Assembly (NCBI GenBank): GCA_030038595.1
Contig: JASHSW010000081.1
Coordinates: 1-7,164, forward strand
From: Methylovirgula sp.
GTDB taxonomy: Bacteria > Pseudomonadota > Alphaproteobacteria > Rhizobiales > Beijerinckiaceae
DNA length: 7,164 nt
Reading direction: 5' to 3'
Position numbers and translations under genes: made by a program. The notes under the pieces are model-generated. The model made no database searches. It was not told the DNA's origin and worked only from the letters and a program-made list of their open reading frames with translations. Below are positions 1 to 6,192 of this stretch, in pieces; within the stretch, counting starts at the first letter, position 1; every line of letters starts with the position of its first letter.

Positions 1-396
1 GGGAATGATGTTGCCGAGCTTCACCAGCACGATGTCGCCAGGCACCAGCAGCCGCGCATCAATATCCTTCCATGTGCCGCCACGCTTGACGCGCGCCTTA
101 GGAGCTAGACGCATCCGCAGCAAGGCAATCGCGTTGCCGGCCTTGAACTCCTGCCAGAAACCGACGCCGGCATTGATGAAAAGCATTGCCAGTATAATGG
201 CGAGATCTTCCCAATGTCTCAGCAGCGCTGAAAGTGCCGCTGCGACTTCGATCATCCAAGGAATTGGTCCCCAAAAGAAGGGCGCCAAACGTTCAACCAG
301 GCTCGTGCGGTGTTCGGCGAGCGCATTCTCGCCATATTGGGCGAGACTACGGGCAGCCTCCGCCTCGCTCAATCCCGCGGTATCATTGCCGCGCAT
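1..396 (-). CDS. Proton-efflux P-type ATPase (type IIIA), N-terminal part, cut by window edge
   Basis: Only the first 132 codons are present; the frame is still open at base 1. The translation begins MRGNDTAGLSEAEAARSLAQ and fits the cation-transporter N-terminal domain (about residues 8-40). Two membrane segments follow (about 40-60, starting FFWGPIPWMIE, and 64-84), and then the start of the actuator domain with LVPGD at 117-121. The FWGPIPWMIE and NAGVGFWQEFKAGNAI stretches are typical of plasma-membrane H+-ATPases rather than Ca2+ or heavy-metal pumps. The family pumps protons out of the cytoplasm at the cost of ATP. The phosphorylation (DKTGT) and nucleotide-binding parts lie outside the window, so activity cannot be judged. 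The ATG has a good ribosome site (GAGAGGAAG) that overlaps the fabI stop, 12 bases upstream, so this is probably the fifth gene of the phaC operon. Family call is firm; H+ specificity is inferred. Confidence 0.88.
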   Translation of the reverse strand, partial: MRGNDTAGLSEAEAARSLAQYGENALAEHRTSLVERLAPFFWGPIPWMIEVAAALSALLRHWEDLAIILAMLFINAGVGFWQEFKAGNAIALLRMRLAPKARVKRGGTWKDIDARLLVPGDIVLVKLGNIIP

Positions 397-408
397 CTTG
401 TCTTCCTC

Positions 409-1170
409 TCAGCCGACGATGTGATAGCCGGCATCGACATATTCGACGTTGCCGGTCAATGCGACAGCCTTGTCGCTAACCAGAAAGGTCGCTACGTTGC
501 CCACGTCTTCGATGCCCACCAAGTGGTGCTCGGGCGTTCGCGAACGCGCCCGCTCCAGAAGTTCGTCGAAGCGTTCGATGCCGGATGCGGCGCGCGTCTT
601 CAGCGGCCCCGGCGACAGCGCATGCACGCGGATGCGCTTTTCGCCGAGCTCTGCCGCCATGTAGCGCACCGAGCTTTCGAGCGCCGATTTCACCGGTCCC
701 ATGAGATTGTATTCCTCAACGACCTTCTCGGCACCGTAGAAGGTTACCGTCAGCAAACATCCGCCGTCGTTCATTAGCGGCTCGGCCATATGTGCCATGC
801 GGATGAAGGAATGGCAGGAGACATCCATCGCCGTCGCGAAGCCCGCCTGTGAACAATCGGTGATCCGGGCGTGGAGATCTTCTTTTGGCGCATAGGCGAT
901 CGAATGCAGCAGAAAATCAAGGCGCCCCCATTGTCGCTTTATGCGTGCGAAAACAGCTTCGAGCTGACCTGATTCGCGTACGTCGCACGGCACGATGATT
1001 GAACTTGCGAACTGCTCTGCCAGAGGCCTCACATAAGGCTCGGCTTTGGCGTTGAGATAGGTGACGGCGAGTTCGGCGCCGGCAGCGTGGAAGGCCTTGG
1101 CGCAACCGAAGGCTATGCTGTGCTCGTTGGCTATGCCGACGACCAATCCCTTTTTGCCCTGGAGCGACAT
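409..1170 (-). CDS. fabI: Enoyl-ACP reductase, FabI type (SDR)
   Basis: A 253-residue short-chain dehydrogenase of the FabI branch, which reduces the double bond of trans-2-enoyl-ACP with NADH in fatty acid synthesis. The nucleotide loop has the FabI form G-x5-S-I-A-x-G (VGIANEHSIAFG, 11-22). The active-site Tyr-x6-Lys is Y154...K161 (YNLMGPVK), and the FabI-specific SPGPLKTRAASGI segment is at 186-198. The residue that is Tyr146 in E. coli FabI (not the catalytic Tyr) is Phe144 here, followed by Tyr145 (TFYGAEK). A reading frame 18 codons longer exists. I chose ATG at 1168-1170 because it has GGGA six bases upstream and gives the usual N-terminus MSLQGKKGLV. It lies 28 bases after ackA and 12 before the ATPase. 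Housekeeping fabI genes are not usually found next to ackA and phaC, so this is probably an extra copy serving this operon, perhaps on C4 substrates. Family certain, substrate not. Confidence 0.9.
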   Translation of the reverse strand: MSLQGKKGLVVGIANEHSIAFGCAKAFHAAGAELAVTYLNAKAEPYVRPLAEQFASSIIVPCDVRESGQLEAVFARIKRQWGRLDFLLHSIAYAPKEDLHARITDCSQAGFATAMDVSCHSFIRMAHMAEPLMNDGGCLLTVTFYGAEKVVEEYNLMGPVKSALESSVRYMAAELGEKRIRVHALSPGPLKTRAASGIERFDELLERARSRTPEHHLVGIEDVGNVATFLVSDKAVALTGNVEYVDAGYHIVG

Positions 1171-1198
1171 GATTTTTCCCATCCGAGATATTGGCGCC

Positions 1199-2389
1199 CT
1201 AAGCAGCCGTAGCCGCCAGCCCAATCAAATCCAGAGTATGCCGGGCAATCATTGCTTCTTCGTCGGTCGGAATGACCCGAACCGCGACATGGCTCGACGG
1301 CGCGCTGATGAGCGGCGCGTTGCGCGCATTGGCTTGTGAGTCGAGCGCGACCCCGAGCCAACTGAGCTTCTCGCAGACCATCGCGCGGATCCGCGGCGCG
1401 TGTTCGCCGATGCCGGCGCTGAATATGAGTCCGTCGAGACCGCCGAGCGAACTCGTCAACGCCCCGATTTCGCGTGCAATGCGGAAGACGAAGAGTTCAA
1501 TCGCTTCACGCGCGCGGGTATCCCCGCTGCCGAGAAGCGCGCGCATGTCGCTGGCGATTCCGGAAACGCCGAGCAGGCCGGACTTGCGGTAAAGCAGGTC
1601 CTCGACGTCTTTTGCGCTCAACCCGCACTGCTGTTCGAGATAGAGAACGACGCCGGGGTCGAGATTGCCGCAGCGCGTGCCCATCACCAACCCGTCGAGC
1701 GCCGTGAACCCCATCGTTGTATCGATGCTGCGTCCGTCGCACATCGCGCAAAGGCTGGCGCCATTGCCGAGATGCGCGGCAATCACGCGGCCCTTCGCCA
1801 ACTCGGGCGCGAGCATCTGCAACTGGCGGGAAAGATATTCATAGGAAAGGCCGTGGAAACCGTAGCGCCGCACGCCCTCCTCTTCGTAAGCGCGCGGCAG
1901 CGCAAAACGGGTGGCGACCGCGGGCATCGTGCGGTGGAAGGCGGTATCGAAACAGGCAACCTGTGGGAGCCTCGGCCGCGCGGCGGCGATAGCGCGGATC
2001 GGCGCAAGATTATGCTGCTCGTGCAAAGGCGCGAGCGGTATCAATAAGTCGAGAGCGGCGAGAAGCCCGGCCGTCACGCGCTCCGGTCTATCGTGCTTCA
2101 CGCCGCCGTGTACGACGCGGTGGCCAACCGCCAAGAGTCGGTCGGCGCCAAGACGCTTCTCCGCCCAATCGATCACTTTTTCGGCGAGCAGAAGAAAGGA
2201 TTGTCCGCGCCATTCCTCTTCGGCAAGCACGCAACCCTTCGGATCGCGGGCGACGAAATGCTGCCCAGAGTCGCCCTCCTCCAACTCGCCGCGCGAGATC
2301 AGTTCAAGCCGGCTTGTTCGACCGGCCTCGAACAACGAGAACTTGATGCTCGACGAACCCGCGTTGAGCGCAAGAATGGCGTCTGCCAC
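1199..2389 (-). CDS. ackA: Acetate/propionate-type kinase
   Basis: A full-length (396-residue) acetate kinase of the ASKHA fold, converting acyl phosphate and ADP to the free acid and ATP. Visible motifs: NAGSSSIKF at 9-17 (phosphate site), GHRVVHGG at 89-96 with substrate Arg91, catalytic Asp148 in CFDTAFH, His179 in YGFHG, HLGNGAS at 206-212, GTRCGNLDPG at 237-246 with Arg239, the adenosine-site SAGIGEH at 324-330, and TDEEA at 375-379 with the conserved Glu. These make it AckA-like rather than a typical butyrate kinase. The start is GTG at 2387-2389, one base after the stop of the upstream transferase (TGA-C-GTG), with no strong ribosome site of its own, so translation is probably coupled. 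Its substrate should come from the transferase just upstream. Acetate is the default expectation; propionate or butyrate are possible in this setting. Confidence 0.95.
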   Translation of the reverse strand: MADAILALNAGSSSIKFSLFEAGRTSRLELISRGELEEGDSGQHFVARDPKGCVLAEEEWRGQSFLLLAEKVIDWAEKRLGADRLLAVGHRVVHGGVKHDRPERVTAGLLAALDLLIPLAPLHEQHNLAPIRAIAAARPRLPQVACFDTAFHRTMPAVATRFALPRAYEEEGVRRYGFHGLSYEYLSRQLQMLAPELAKGRVIAAHLGNGASLCAMCDGRSIDTTMGFTALDGLVMGTRCGNLDPGVVLYLEQQCGLSAKDVEDLLYRKSGLLGVSGIASDMRALLGSGDTRAREAIELFVFRIAREIGALTSSLGGLDGLIFSAGIGEHAPRIRAMVCEKLSWLGVALDSQANARNAPLISAPSSHVAVRVIPTDEEAMIARHTLDLIGLAATAA

Positions 2390-2390
2390 G

Positions 2391-3809
2391 TCACGCCCCG
2401 GTTTGCGGCGTCGCCGCTTGTTTGCGGGCGATCAGCACGGCCACCGCACAGGATGCGATGCGCGTGCGCTCGGCGTCGGCGCGGCTTGTCAGGATGATCG
2501 GTACGCGCGCGCCGAGCACGACGCCGGCCGCGTCGGCGCCGGCCAGAAAGGTCAGCTGTTTTGCCAGCATGTTGCCGGATTCGAGATCGGGAACGACGAG
2601 GATATCGGCATGCCCCGCGACTTTTGAGACGATCCCTTTTTCCGCCGCGGCGGCCGGGCTCACTGCATTGTCGAAAGCGAGAGGACCGTCCAGCAGCGCG
2701 CCGGTGATCTGGCCGCGGTCGGCCATTTTGCAAAGCGCCGCAGCGTCCAAGGTAGAACGCAGCTTCGGATTGACGGTCTCGATCGCCGAGAGGATGGCGA
2801 CGCGCGGTGTGTCGATGCCCATCACGTGGGCAAGATCGATCGCATTCTGGATGATGTCGCGTTTTTCTTCGAGGTCGGGCGCAATATTCACGGCGGCATC
2901 GGTGATGAGCAGAGGCTGCGGATAGGTCGGCACGTCCATGAGATAGACGTGGCTCAGTCTGCGCCCGGTGCGCAGCCCGCTCTCAGGAGCGAGTACCGCA
3001 TGCAGCAGTTCGTCGGTATGGAGCGAGCCTTTCATGAGGAGACTTGCCTCGCCCTTCTGGATGAGGCTTACGGCCGCGGCAGCCGCTGCCTCGCTGTGCG
3101 GCGCATCGACGAGTCGATAGGAGGAGATATCGACCTTCGCCGCCTCCGCCGCTTTGATGATCTTGGCTTTCGGTCCAACCAGGATCGGCGCGATCAGCCC
3201 CGCCTGCGCCGCTTCCACTGCCGCACCGATCGCGTTTGCATCGCAGGGATGAGCGACGGCCGTTGCCAGCGGCACCTGCCCCGCCGTCGCGACCAGCAAT
3301 GCGCGGAATCGCTCGTGCCGGCTGAGCCGCACTTCCGGCAGTTCGACGCGCGGCCGCCTTACCTTTTGCGTCGGCGCGCGCACGTAGGCCGTTCCTTCGA
3401 TCACCACATCGCCATTCTGGTTGGCGCAGCGGCAATCAAGTACGACTTCGCTTTTGTCGGACCGCTTTTCTTTGACCGTCAACGTCGCGGCGATCGTATC
3501 GCCAACGCCGACGGGACGCAGAAACCGCAGATCCTGGCCAAGATAGATCGTCCCCGGCCCCGGCAATTTCGTGCCGAGTACGCCCGAGATGAGACCGGCG
3601 CCAAGCATGCCATGCGCGACGATCTTGTGGAACGTGTCGGTCCGCGCATAGGCCTGATCGAGATGCGCCGGATTGAGGTCGCCCGAAACCATGGCGAAGA
3701 GATCGATATCCTGTCGGGTCACGGTGTGCGAAAGACTCGCATGTTCGCCGATTTCCATCTCGTCGAACGTACGGTTCTCGATCATCTCGGGCGTGATGCG
3801 CATGCTCAT
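2391..3809 (-). CDS. Fused MaoC-type (R)-enoyl-CoA hydratase / phosphate acyltransferase (Pta/Ptb family)
   Basis: A 472-residue two-domain protein. Residues about 10-145 are a MaoC-like hot-dog domain with the hydratase-2 motif SGDLNPAHLD (Asp44, Asn46, His49) and HGM at 66-68. Such domains interconvert trans-2-enoyl-CoA and (R)-3-hydroxyacyl-CoA. After a basic, proline-bearing linker (about 146-165), residues about 166-465 are a phosphotransacylase swapping CoA for phosphate on an acyl group. Seen in it are LLMKGSLHTDELL (257-269), LLITDAAVNIAPDLE (300-314), KMADRGQITGALLDGPLAFD (361-380) and ADILVVPDLESGN (401-413). These resemble phosphate butyryltransferases more than the E. coli-type Pta core. 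The family is commonly annotated as bifunctional enoyl-CoA hydratase/phosphate acetyltransferase. ATG at 3807-3809 has GAGGG six bases upstream; a second ATG two codons later is possible. The ribosome site overlaps the phaC stop. Both active sites look intact; the acyl chain preference is open. Confidence 0.93.
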   Translation of the reverse strand: MSMRITPEMIENRTFDEMEIGEHASLSHTVTRQDIDLFAMVSGDLNPAHLDQAYARTDTFHKIVAHGMLGAGLISGVLGTKLPGPGTIYLGQDLRFLRPVGVGDTIAATLTVKEKRSDKSEVVLDCRCANQNGDVVIEGTAYVRAPTQKVRRPRVELPEVRLSRHERFRALLVATAGQVPLATAVAHPCDANAIGAAVEAAQAGLIAPILVGPKAKIIKAAEAAKVDISSYRLVDAPHSEAAAAAAVSLIQKGEASLLMKGSLHTDELLHAVLAPESGLRTGRRLSHVYLMDVPTYPQPLLITDAAVNIAPDLEEKRDIIQNAIDLAHVMGIDTPRVAILSAIETVNPKLRSTLDAAALCKMADRGQITGALLDGPLAFDNAVSPAAAAEKGIVSKVAGHADILVVPDLESGNMLAKQLTFLAGADAAGVVLGARVPIILTSRADAERTRIASCAVAVLIARKQAATPQTGA

Positions 3810-3818
3810 GGCCGACCC

Positions 3819-5615
3819 TCAACGCTCGCGGACATATCTGCCGGGGGCATCGGCAAGTGCCGGATAATCCTTGCGAGCCAACGGCGGCGGCACCGGCGCG
3901 CCAGAACGGGCATCGAGCCACGCTACCCACGCCGGCCACCACGAGCCATCGTGCTCAACGGCTTTAGCAACCCATTCGTCCGGATCGAGATAAGGAGCGC
4001 GCGGGGCGCGGCGTTCCACGCGGTAATGCCGGTTTGGATGATCGGGCTCGCTGACAATTCCGGCGTTGTGTCCGCCCGAGGTGAGAACGAAAGTGATATC
4101 GCCCTGGTTGAGCAGATGGATCTTGTAGACAGAGCGCCAAGGCGCGACATGATCCGTTTCGGTACTCACCGAAAAGATCGGCAGACGGATCTCCGAAATG
4201 GCGACGGGCATTCCCTCCACCTTATACCGCCCCTCGGCGAGGTCGTTGTGGAGAAACATGTCGCGCAGATATTCGGAATGCATACGATACGGCATCCGCG
4301 TCGCGTCGGCATTCCACGCCATGAGATCGAAGAGGCGTTCGCGTTCGCCGAGCAGATAGGTCGTGATCAGCCGCGACCAGATGAGATCGTTCGACCGCAG
4401 CATCTGGAACGCGCCGGCCATCTGCGCGCTGTCCAAATAGCCCTGCTTCCACATCACGTCGTCGAGCAACGCGAGCTCGCTTTCGTCCGTAAAGAGTTGC
4501 AGCTCGCCGGCCTCCGTGAAATCGGTCTGCGCGGCAAGTAAAGTAAGGCTTGCCAACCGGTCGTCAGCATCACGGGCCATGGCAGCGGCGGCGATGGCGA
4601 GCAGCGTGCCGCCTAGGCAGTAGCCGCACGCATGCACCTTGTGGCCGCCGCAAATCGCATTGACGGCATCAAGCGCGGCCATCAGCCCGAGACGCCGGTA
4701 ATCTTCGAGGCCAACGTCGCGCAATTCCGGCCCCGGATTGCGCCAGGAGATGCAGAAAACCGTGTAGCCTTGGGAGACCAGATGGCGGATCAAGGAATCG
4801 TGCGGCGATAGATCGAGGATATAATATTTCATGATCCATGCCGGAATCATAAGGATCGGCTCCGGCCGCACCCGCTCGGTCGTCGGCGCATACTGGATCA
4901 GTTCCATCAGCTCGTTGCGCAGCACCACCTTGCCAGGCGTAATCGCGACATCTTTGCCAACGACGAAGTCCTTCGCTGCATCGAGCGGCCGATCGTTCGC
5001 CAGCCGACGGACGTCTTCCAGAAAGTTCTGATAGCCTCTGACAAAGTTCCAACCGCGTTGCGCGACCGTTGCTCGCACGACTTCGGGATTGGTCAGCGGG
5101 AAATTCGACGGCGCGAAGACGTCGAGCATCTGTCGCGCGACGAACGATACCATATTCGCATGCGATTTCGTGACTCCAGGCAAGCAGGCTGTGGCGGCAT
5201 GCCACCATTGCTCGCCGAGGAGAAATGCCTGTGCGATCATATTGTAAGGCGGATGAGTCCAGGCCTCGTCCCGAAAACGCCGGTCGCCAGGCAGCGCTTT
5301 CGTCCAATGCGAAGGTGATCCCAGCCGCGCCCACTGCCGCCAGGCGAGTTCTGTCAATTCGAGACGCCGCCCCGGCGCGTTGGCGAGATGCAGGCTCCAA
5401 TCGAGATAGGCAAGCGCCAGGGATATTGGTGAAAGCGAGCCCGTAAACCGGGCTTCGCGGGCATGCAGCAGGCGATCGAACGAGTCTGGCCCCGCCGATG
5501 CGACGTCGCGGGGCGCAACCAGGTCCCTGCTTGAACTCACATTCTCAGCTGCCGCTACCACCGCGGTTCGATCAGCGCCGCCCGTGCGTTTTCCGGCGAG
5601 ACGTAACTCGGGCAT
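3819..5615 (-). CDS. phaC: Poly(3-hydroxyalkanoate) synthase, class I type
   Basis: A 598-residue PHA polymerase, which joins (R)-3-hydroxyacyl-CoA units into polyester on the granule surface. About residues 45-90 match the short N-terminal domain seen in many alphaproteobacterial PhaC proteins (FDRLLHAREARFTGSLSPIS). An N-terminal synthase domain and an alpha/beta hydrolase core follow. The nucleophile is Cys333 in the lipase-like box GYCLGG (331-336), with Asp488 in TETDHVAPW and His516 in GGHNAGI completing the triad. The length fits single-subunit class I enzymes. The open frame extends 68 codons further upstream, but that would cross the whole promoter gap and enter the phasin gene. ATG at 5613-5615 with AAAGGAA six bases upstream is the natural start. 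It is the first gene of the leftward operon, and the divergent phasin and phaB support its role. Short-chain (C4) monomers are expected from phaB nearby, not proven. Confidence 0.95.
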   Translation of the reverse strand: MPELRLAGKRTGGADRTAVVAAAENVSSSRDLVAPRDVASAGPDSFDRLLHAREARFTGSLSPISLALAYLDWSLHLANAPGRRLELTELAWRQWARLGSPSHWTKALPGDRRFRDEAWTHPPYNMIAQAFLLGEQWWHAATACLPGVTKSHANMVSFVARQMLDVFAPSNFPLTNPEVVRATVAQRGWNFVRGYQNFLEDVRRLANDRPLDAAKDFVVGKDVAITPGKVVLRNELMELIQYAPTTERVRPEPILMIPAWIMKYYILDLSPHDSLIRHLVSQGYTVFCISWRNPGPELRDVGLEDYRRLGLMAALDAVNAICGGHKVHACGYCLGGTLLAIAAAAMARDADDRLASLTLLAAQTDFTEAGELQLFTDESELALLDDVMWKQGYLDSAQMAGAFQMLRSNDLIWSRLITTYLLGERERLFDLMAWNADATRMPYRMHSEYLRDMFLHNDLAEGRYKVEGMPVAISEIRLPIFSVSTETDHVAPWRSVYKIHLLNQGDITFVLTSGGHNAGIVSEPDHPNRHYRVERRAPRAPYLDPDEWVAKAVEHDGSWWPAWVAWLDARSGAPVPPPLARKDYPALADAPGRYVRER

Positions 5616-5621
5616 GCAGAA

Positions 5622-5628
5622 TTCCTTT
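5622..5628 (-). promoter_or_regulatory. Ribosome binding site of phaC
   Basis: AAAGGAA on the minus strand, six bases before ATG at 5613-5615. It decides the phaC start against the much longer open frame that begins inside the phasin gene. Confidence 0.75.
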
Positions 5629-5649
5629 GAATGAGCATCACATTGGGAA

Positions 5650-5655
5650 AATCTA
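5650..5655 (-). promoter_or_regulatory. Probable -10 element of the phaC operon promoter
   Basis: On the minus strand this reads TAGATT, preceded by TG one base upstream (TGTAGATT), so it resembles an extended -10 element. It would place the start site near 5642-5643, with a leader of about 27 bases before the phaC ATG. No good -35 element is seen; operator 1 occupies that position, as expected for a promoter dependent on an FNR-family activator. The start site is inferred from spacing. Confidence 0.55.
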
Positions 5656-5676
5656 CACGGCGCGATCGGCGACAAA

Positions 5677-5690
5677 TTGATTGGGATCAA
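5677..5690. promoter_or_regulatory. FNR/FixK-type operator 1 (TTGAT-N4-ATCAA), phaC side
   Basis: The sequence TTGATTGGGATCAA is a perfect 5-4-5 inverted repeat matching the FNR consensus and the FixK-type box of alphaproteobacteria. Its centre (5683.5) is 41.5 bases from a start site expected at about 5642 on the minus strand. That is the usual place for an activator of this family that contacts RNA polymerase next to the -35 position. NnrR/DNR-type regulators read similar but less strict TTG-N8-CAA sites, so the exact protein cannot be named. Confidence 0.85.
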
Positions 5691-5720
5691 CCGCACGGCT
5701 GGAAAGTAAGGGATCCCGTT

Positions 5721-5734
5721 TTGATCGAAATCAA
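5721..5734. promoter_or_regulatory. FNR/FixK-type operator 2 (TTGAT-N4-ATCAA), phasin side
   Basis: The sequence TTGATCGAAATCAA is a second perfect copy of the same inverted repeat with a different four-base spacer, 44 bases centre-to-centre from the first. Its centre (5727.5) is 41.5 bases upstream of about position 5769, a plausible start site for the phasin-phaB transcript. Two exact 10-base half-site matches in a 176-base gap are very unlikely by chance. Confidence 0.85.
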
Positions 5735-5756
5735 TGCTTCGAAGGAGGGATCTTCG

Positions 5757-5762
5757 CAGAGT
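5757..5762 (+). promoter_or_regulatory. Possible -10 element of the phasin-phaB promoter
   Basis: CAGAGT keeps only the A at position 2, A at 4 and T at 6 of the -10 consensus. It is exactly where it should be if operator 2 is centred at -41.5, giving a start site near 5769 and a leader of about 23 bases. Other AT-rich choices nearby (TGAAAT at 5762-5767, TACATA at 5771-5776) fit the operator spacing less well or leave almost no leader. This is a weak call resting on symmetry with the phaC side. Confidence 0.3.
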
Positions 5763-5780
5763 GAAATAGCTACATATCGT

Positions 5781-5787
5781 GGGAGGA
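5781..5787 (+). promoter_or_regulatory. Ribosome binding site of the phasin gene
   Basis: GGGAGGA, four bases before the ATG at 5792. It is the strongest Shine-Dalgarno match in the window, fitting a granule protein needed in large amounts. It decides the +1-frame phasin start against an overlapping frame opening at 5779. Confidence 0.75.
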
Positions 5788-5791
5788 AGAC

Positions 5792-6178
5792 ATGCTCGAT
5801 ACGCCACGTGCAGAGGCAAAGGCCCCCGAGACGCAATTTCCCTTCAATTTTGTCGAGGCGCAGGATCGCGGCGCGGCGCTGTTTACGCAGCTGAACGAGC
5901 TGATGGTCAAAACGACGCGCGCCATTTGGGAAAGCGAAACCGAACTGCTGCGGCTCGAGGCCGAGCAGGCGACCAAATGTTTCGTTCCGCCGAAGATTGG
6001 CGGCGATCCCGCCAGTACGATCGCCGACTACTGCGACCAATTGCGCCAGCAAACCGACCGGATGATTGCGCAAATGCGCCGCGTCAACGACCTATTCAAG
6101 GACTGTGGTTGGCAGGTCGTCGCGCTCTATGCCGACGGCCTTCGGCAAATTGGGAAACAATCGACCTCCAGTCGGTGA
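5792..6178 (+). CDS. Phasin-like PHA granule protein
   Basis: A 128-residue protein, small and largely helical by eye, with no signal peptide or membrane segment. Residues about 21-62 (VEAQDRGAALFTQLNELMVK onward) and 74-121 look like two long amphipathic helices joined by a Pro/Gly-containing turn (FVPPKIGGDP, 64-73). This layout, the size and the FTQLNEL / ESETELLRLEAEQ patterns fit the phasin superfamily, whose members coat PHA granules and control their number and size. No catalytic motif is visible. The position supports the call: it is divergent from phaC, 14 bases upstream of phaB, and behind the strongest ribosome site here. The match is to general phasin character, not a diagnostic motif, so a granule-associated or PhaC-activating protein of another family remains possible. 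Confidence 0.68.
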   Translation: MLDTPRAEAKAPETQFPFNFVEAQDRGAALFTQLNELMVKTTRAIWESETELLRLEAEQATKCFVPPKIGGDPASTIADYCDQLRQQTDRMIAQMRRVNDLFKDCGWQVVALYADGLRQIGKQSTSSR

Positions 6179-6192
6179 AGCGCGAGGCGAAG

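Larger units (their letters stand above)
5616..5791. promoter_or_regulatory. Divergent promoter region between phaC and the phasin gene
   Basis: This 176-base gap separates two outward-facing gene sets and is the only sizeable non-coding stretch in the window. It is visibly more AT-rich than its flanks. It holds two perfect FNR/FixK-type palindromes, a likely -10 element for phaC, a weaker one for the phasin gene, and a ribosome site at each end. The two palindromes sit 61 bases from the phaC ATG and 57 bases from the phasin ATG, so the arrangement is nearly mirror-symmetric. Both directions are probably controlled from here as a unit. Confidence 0.85.

Noticed and set aside
5..424. A 139-codon plus-strand open frame at the left edge
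   Set aside because: The opposite strand encodes a clear P-type ATPase N-terminus with a ribosome site; this frame is its shadow.
1171..1224. Longer FabI start (18 extra codons)
   Set aside because: The extra residues have no FabI similarity, overlap the end of ackA, and lack a ribosome site, whereas ATG at 1170 gives the standard FabI N-terminus.
2826..4541. A 571-codon open frame on the plus strand
   Set aside because: It lies antisense to the fusion gene and phaC, both of which show complete conserved motifs. Its translation is rich in Arg, His and Asp with no recognisable domain, the normal result of reading a GC-rich gene backwards.
5616..5819. A 68-codon N-terminal extension of phaC
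   Set aside because: It would cover both operators and the start of the phasin gene, its sequence has no PhaC similarity, and a good ribosome site precedes the internal ATG at 5615.
5779..6192. A 138-codon N-terminal extension of phaB
   Set aside because: It overlaps the phasin in another frame and is not SDR-like. The Rossmann fold starts directly at the ATG at 6193, which has its own ribosome site.
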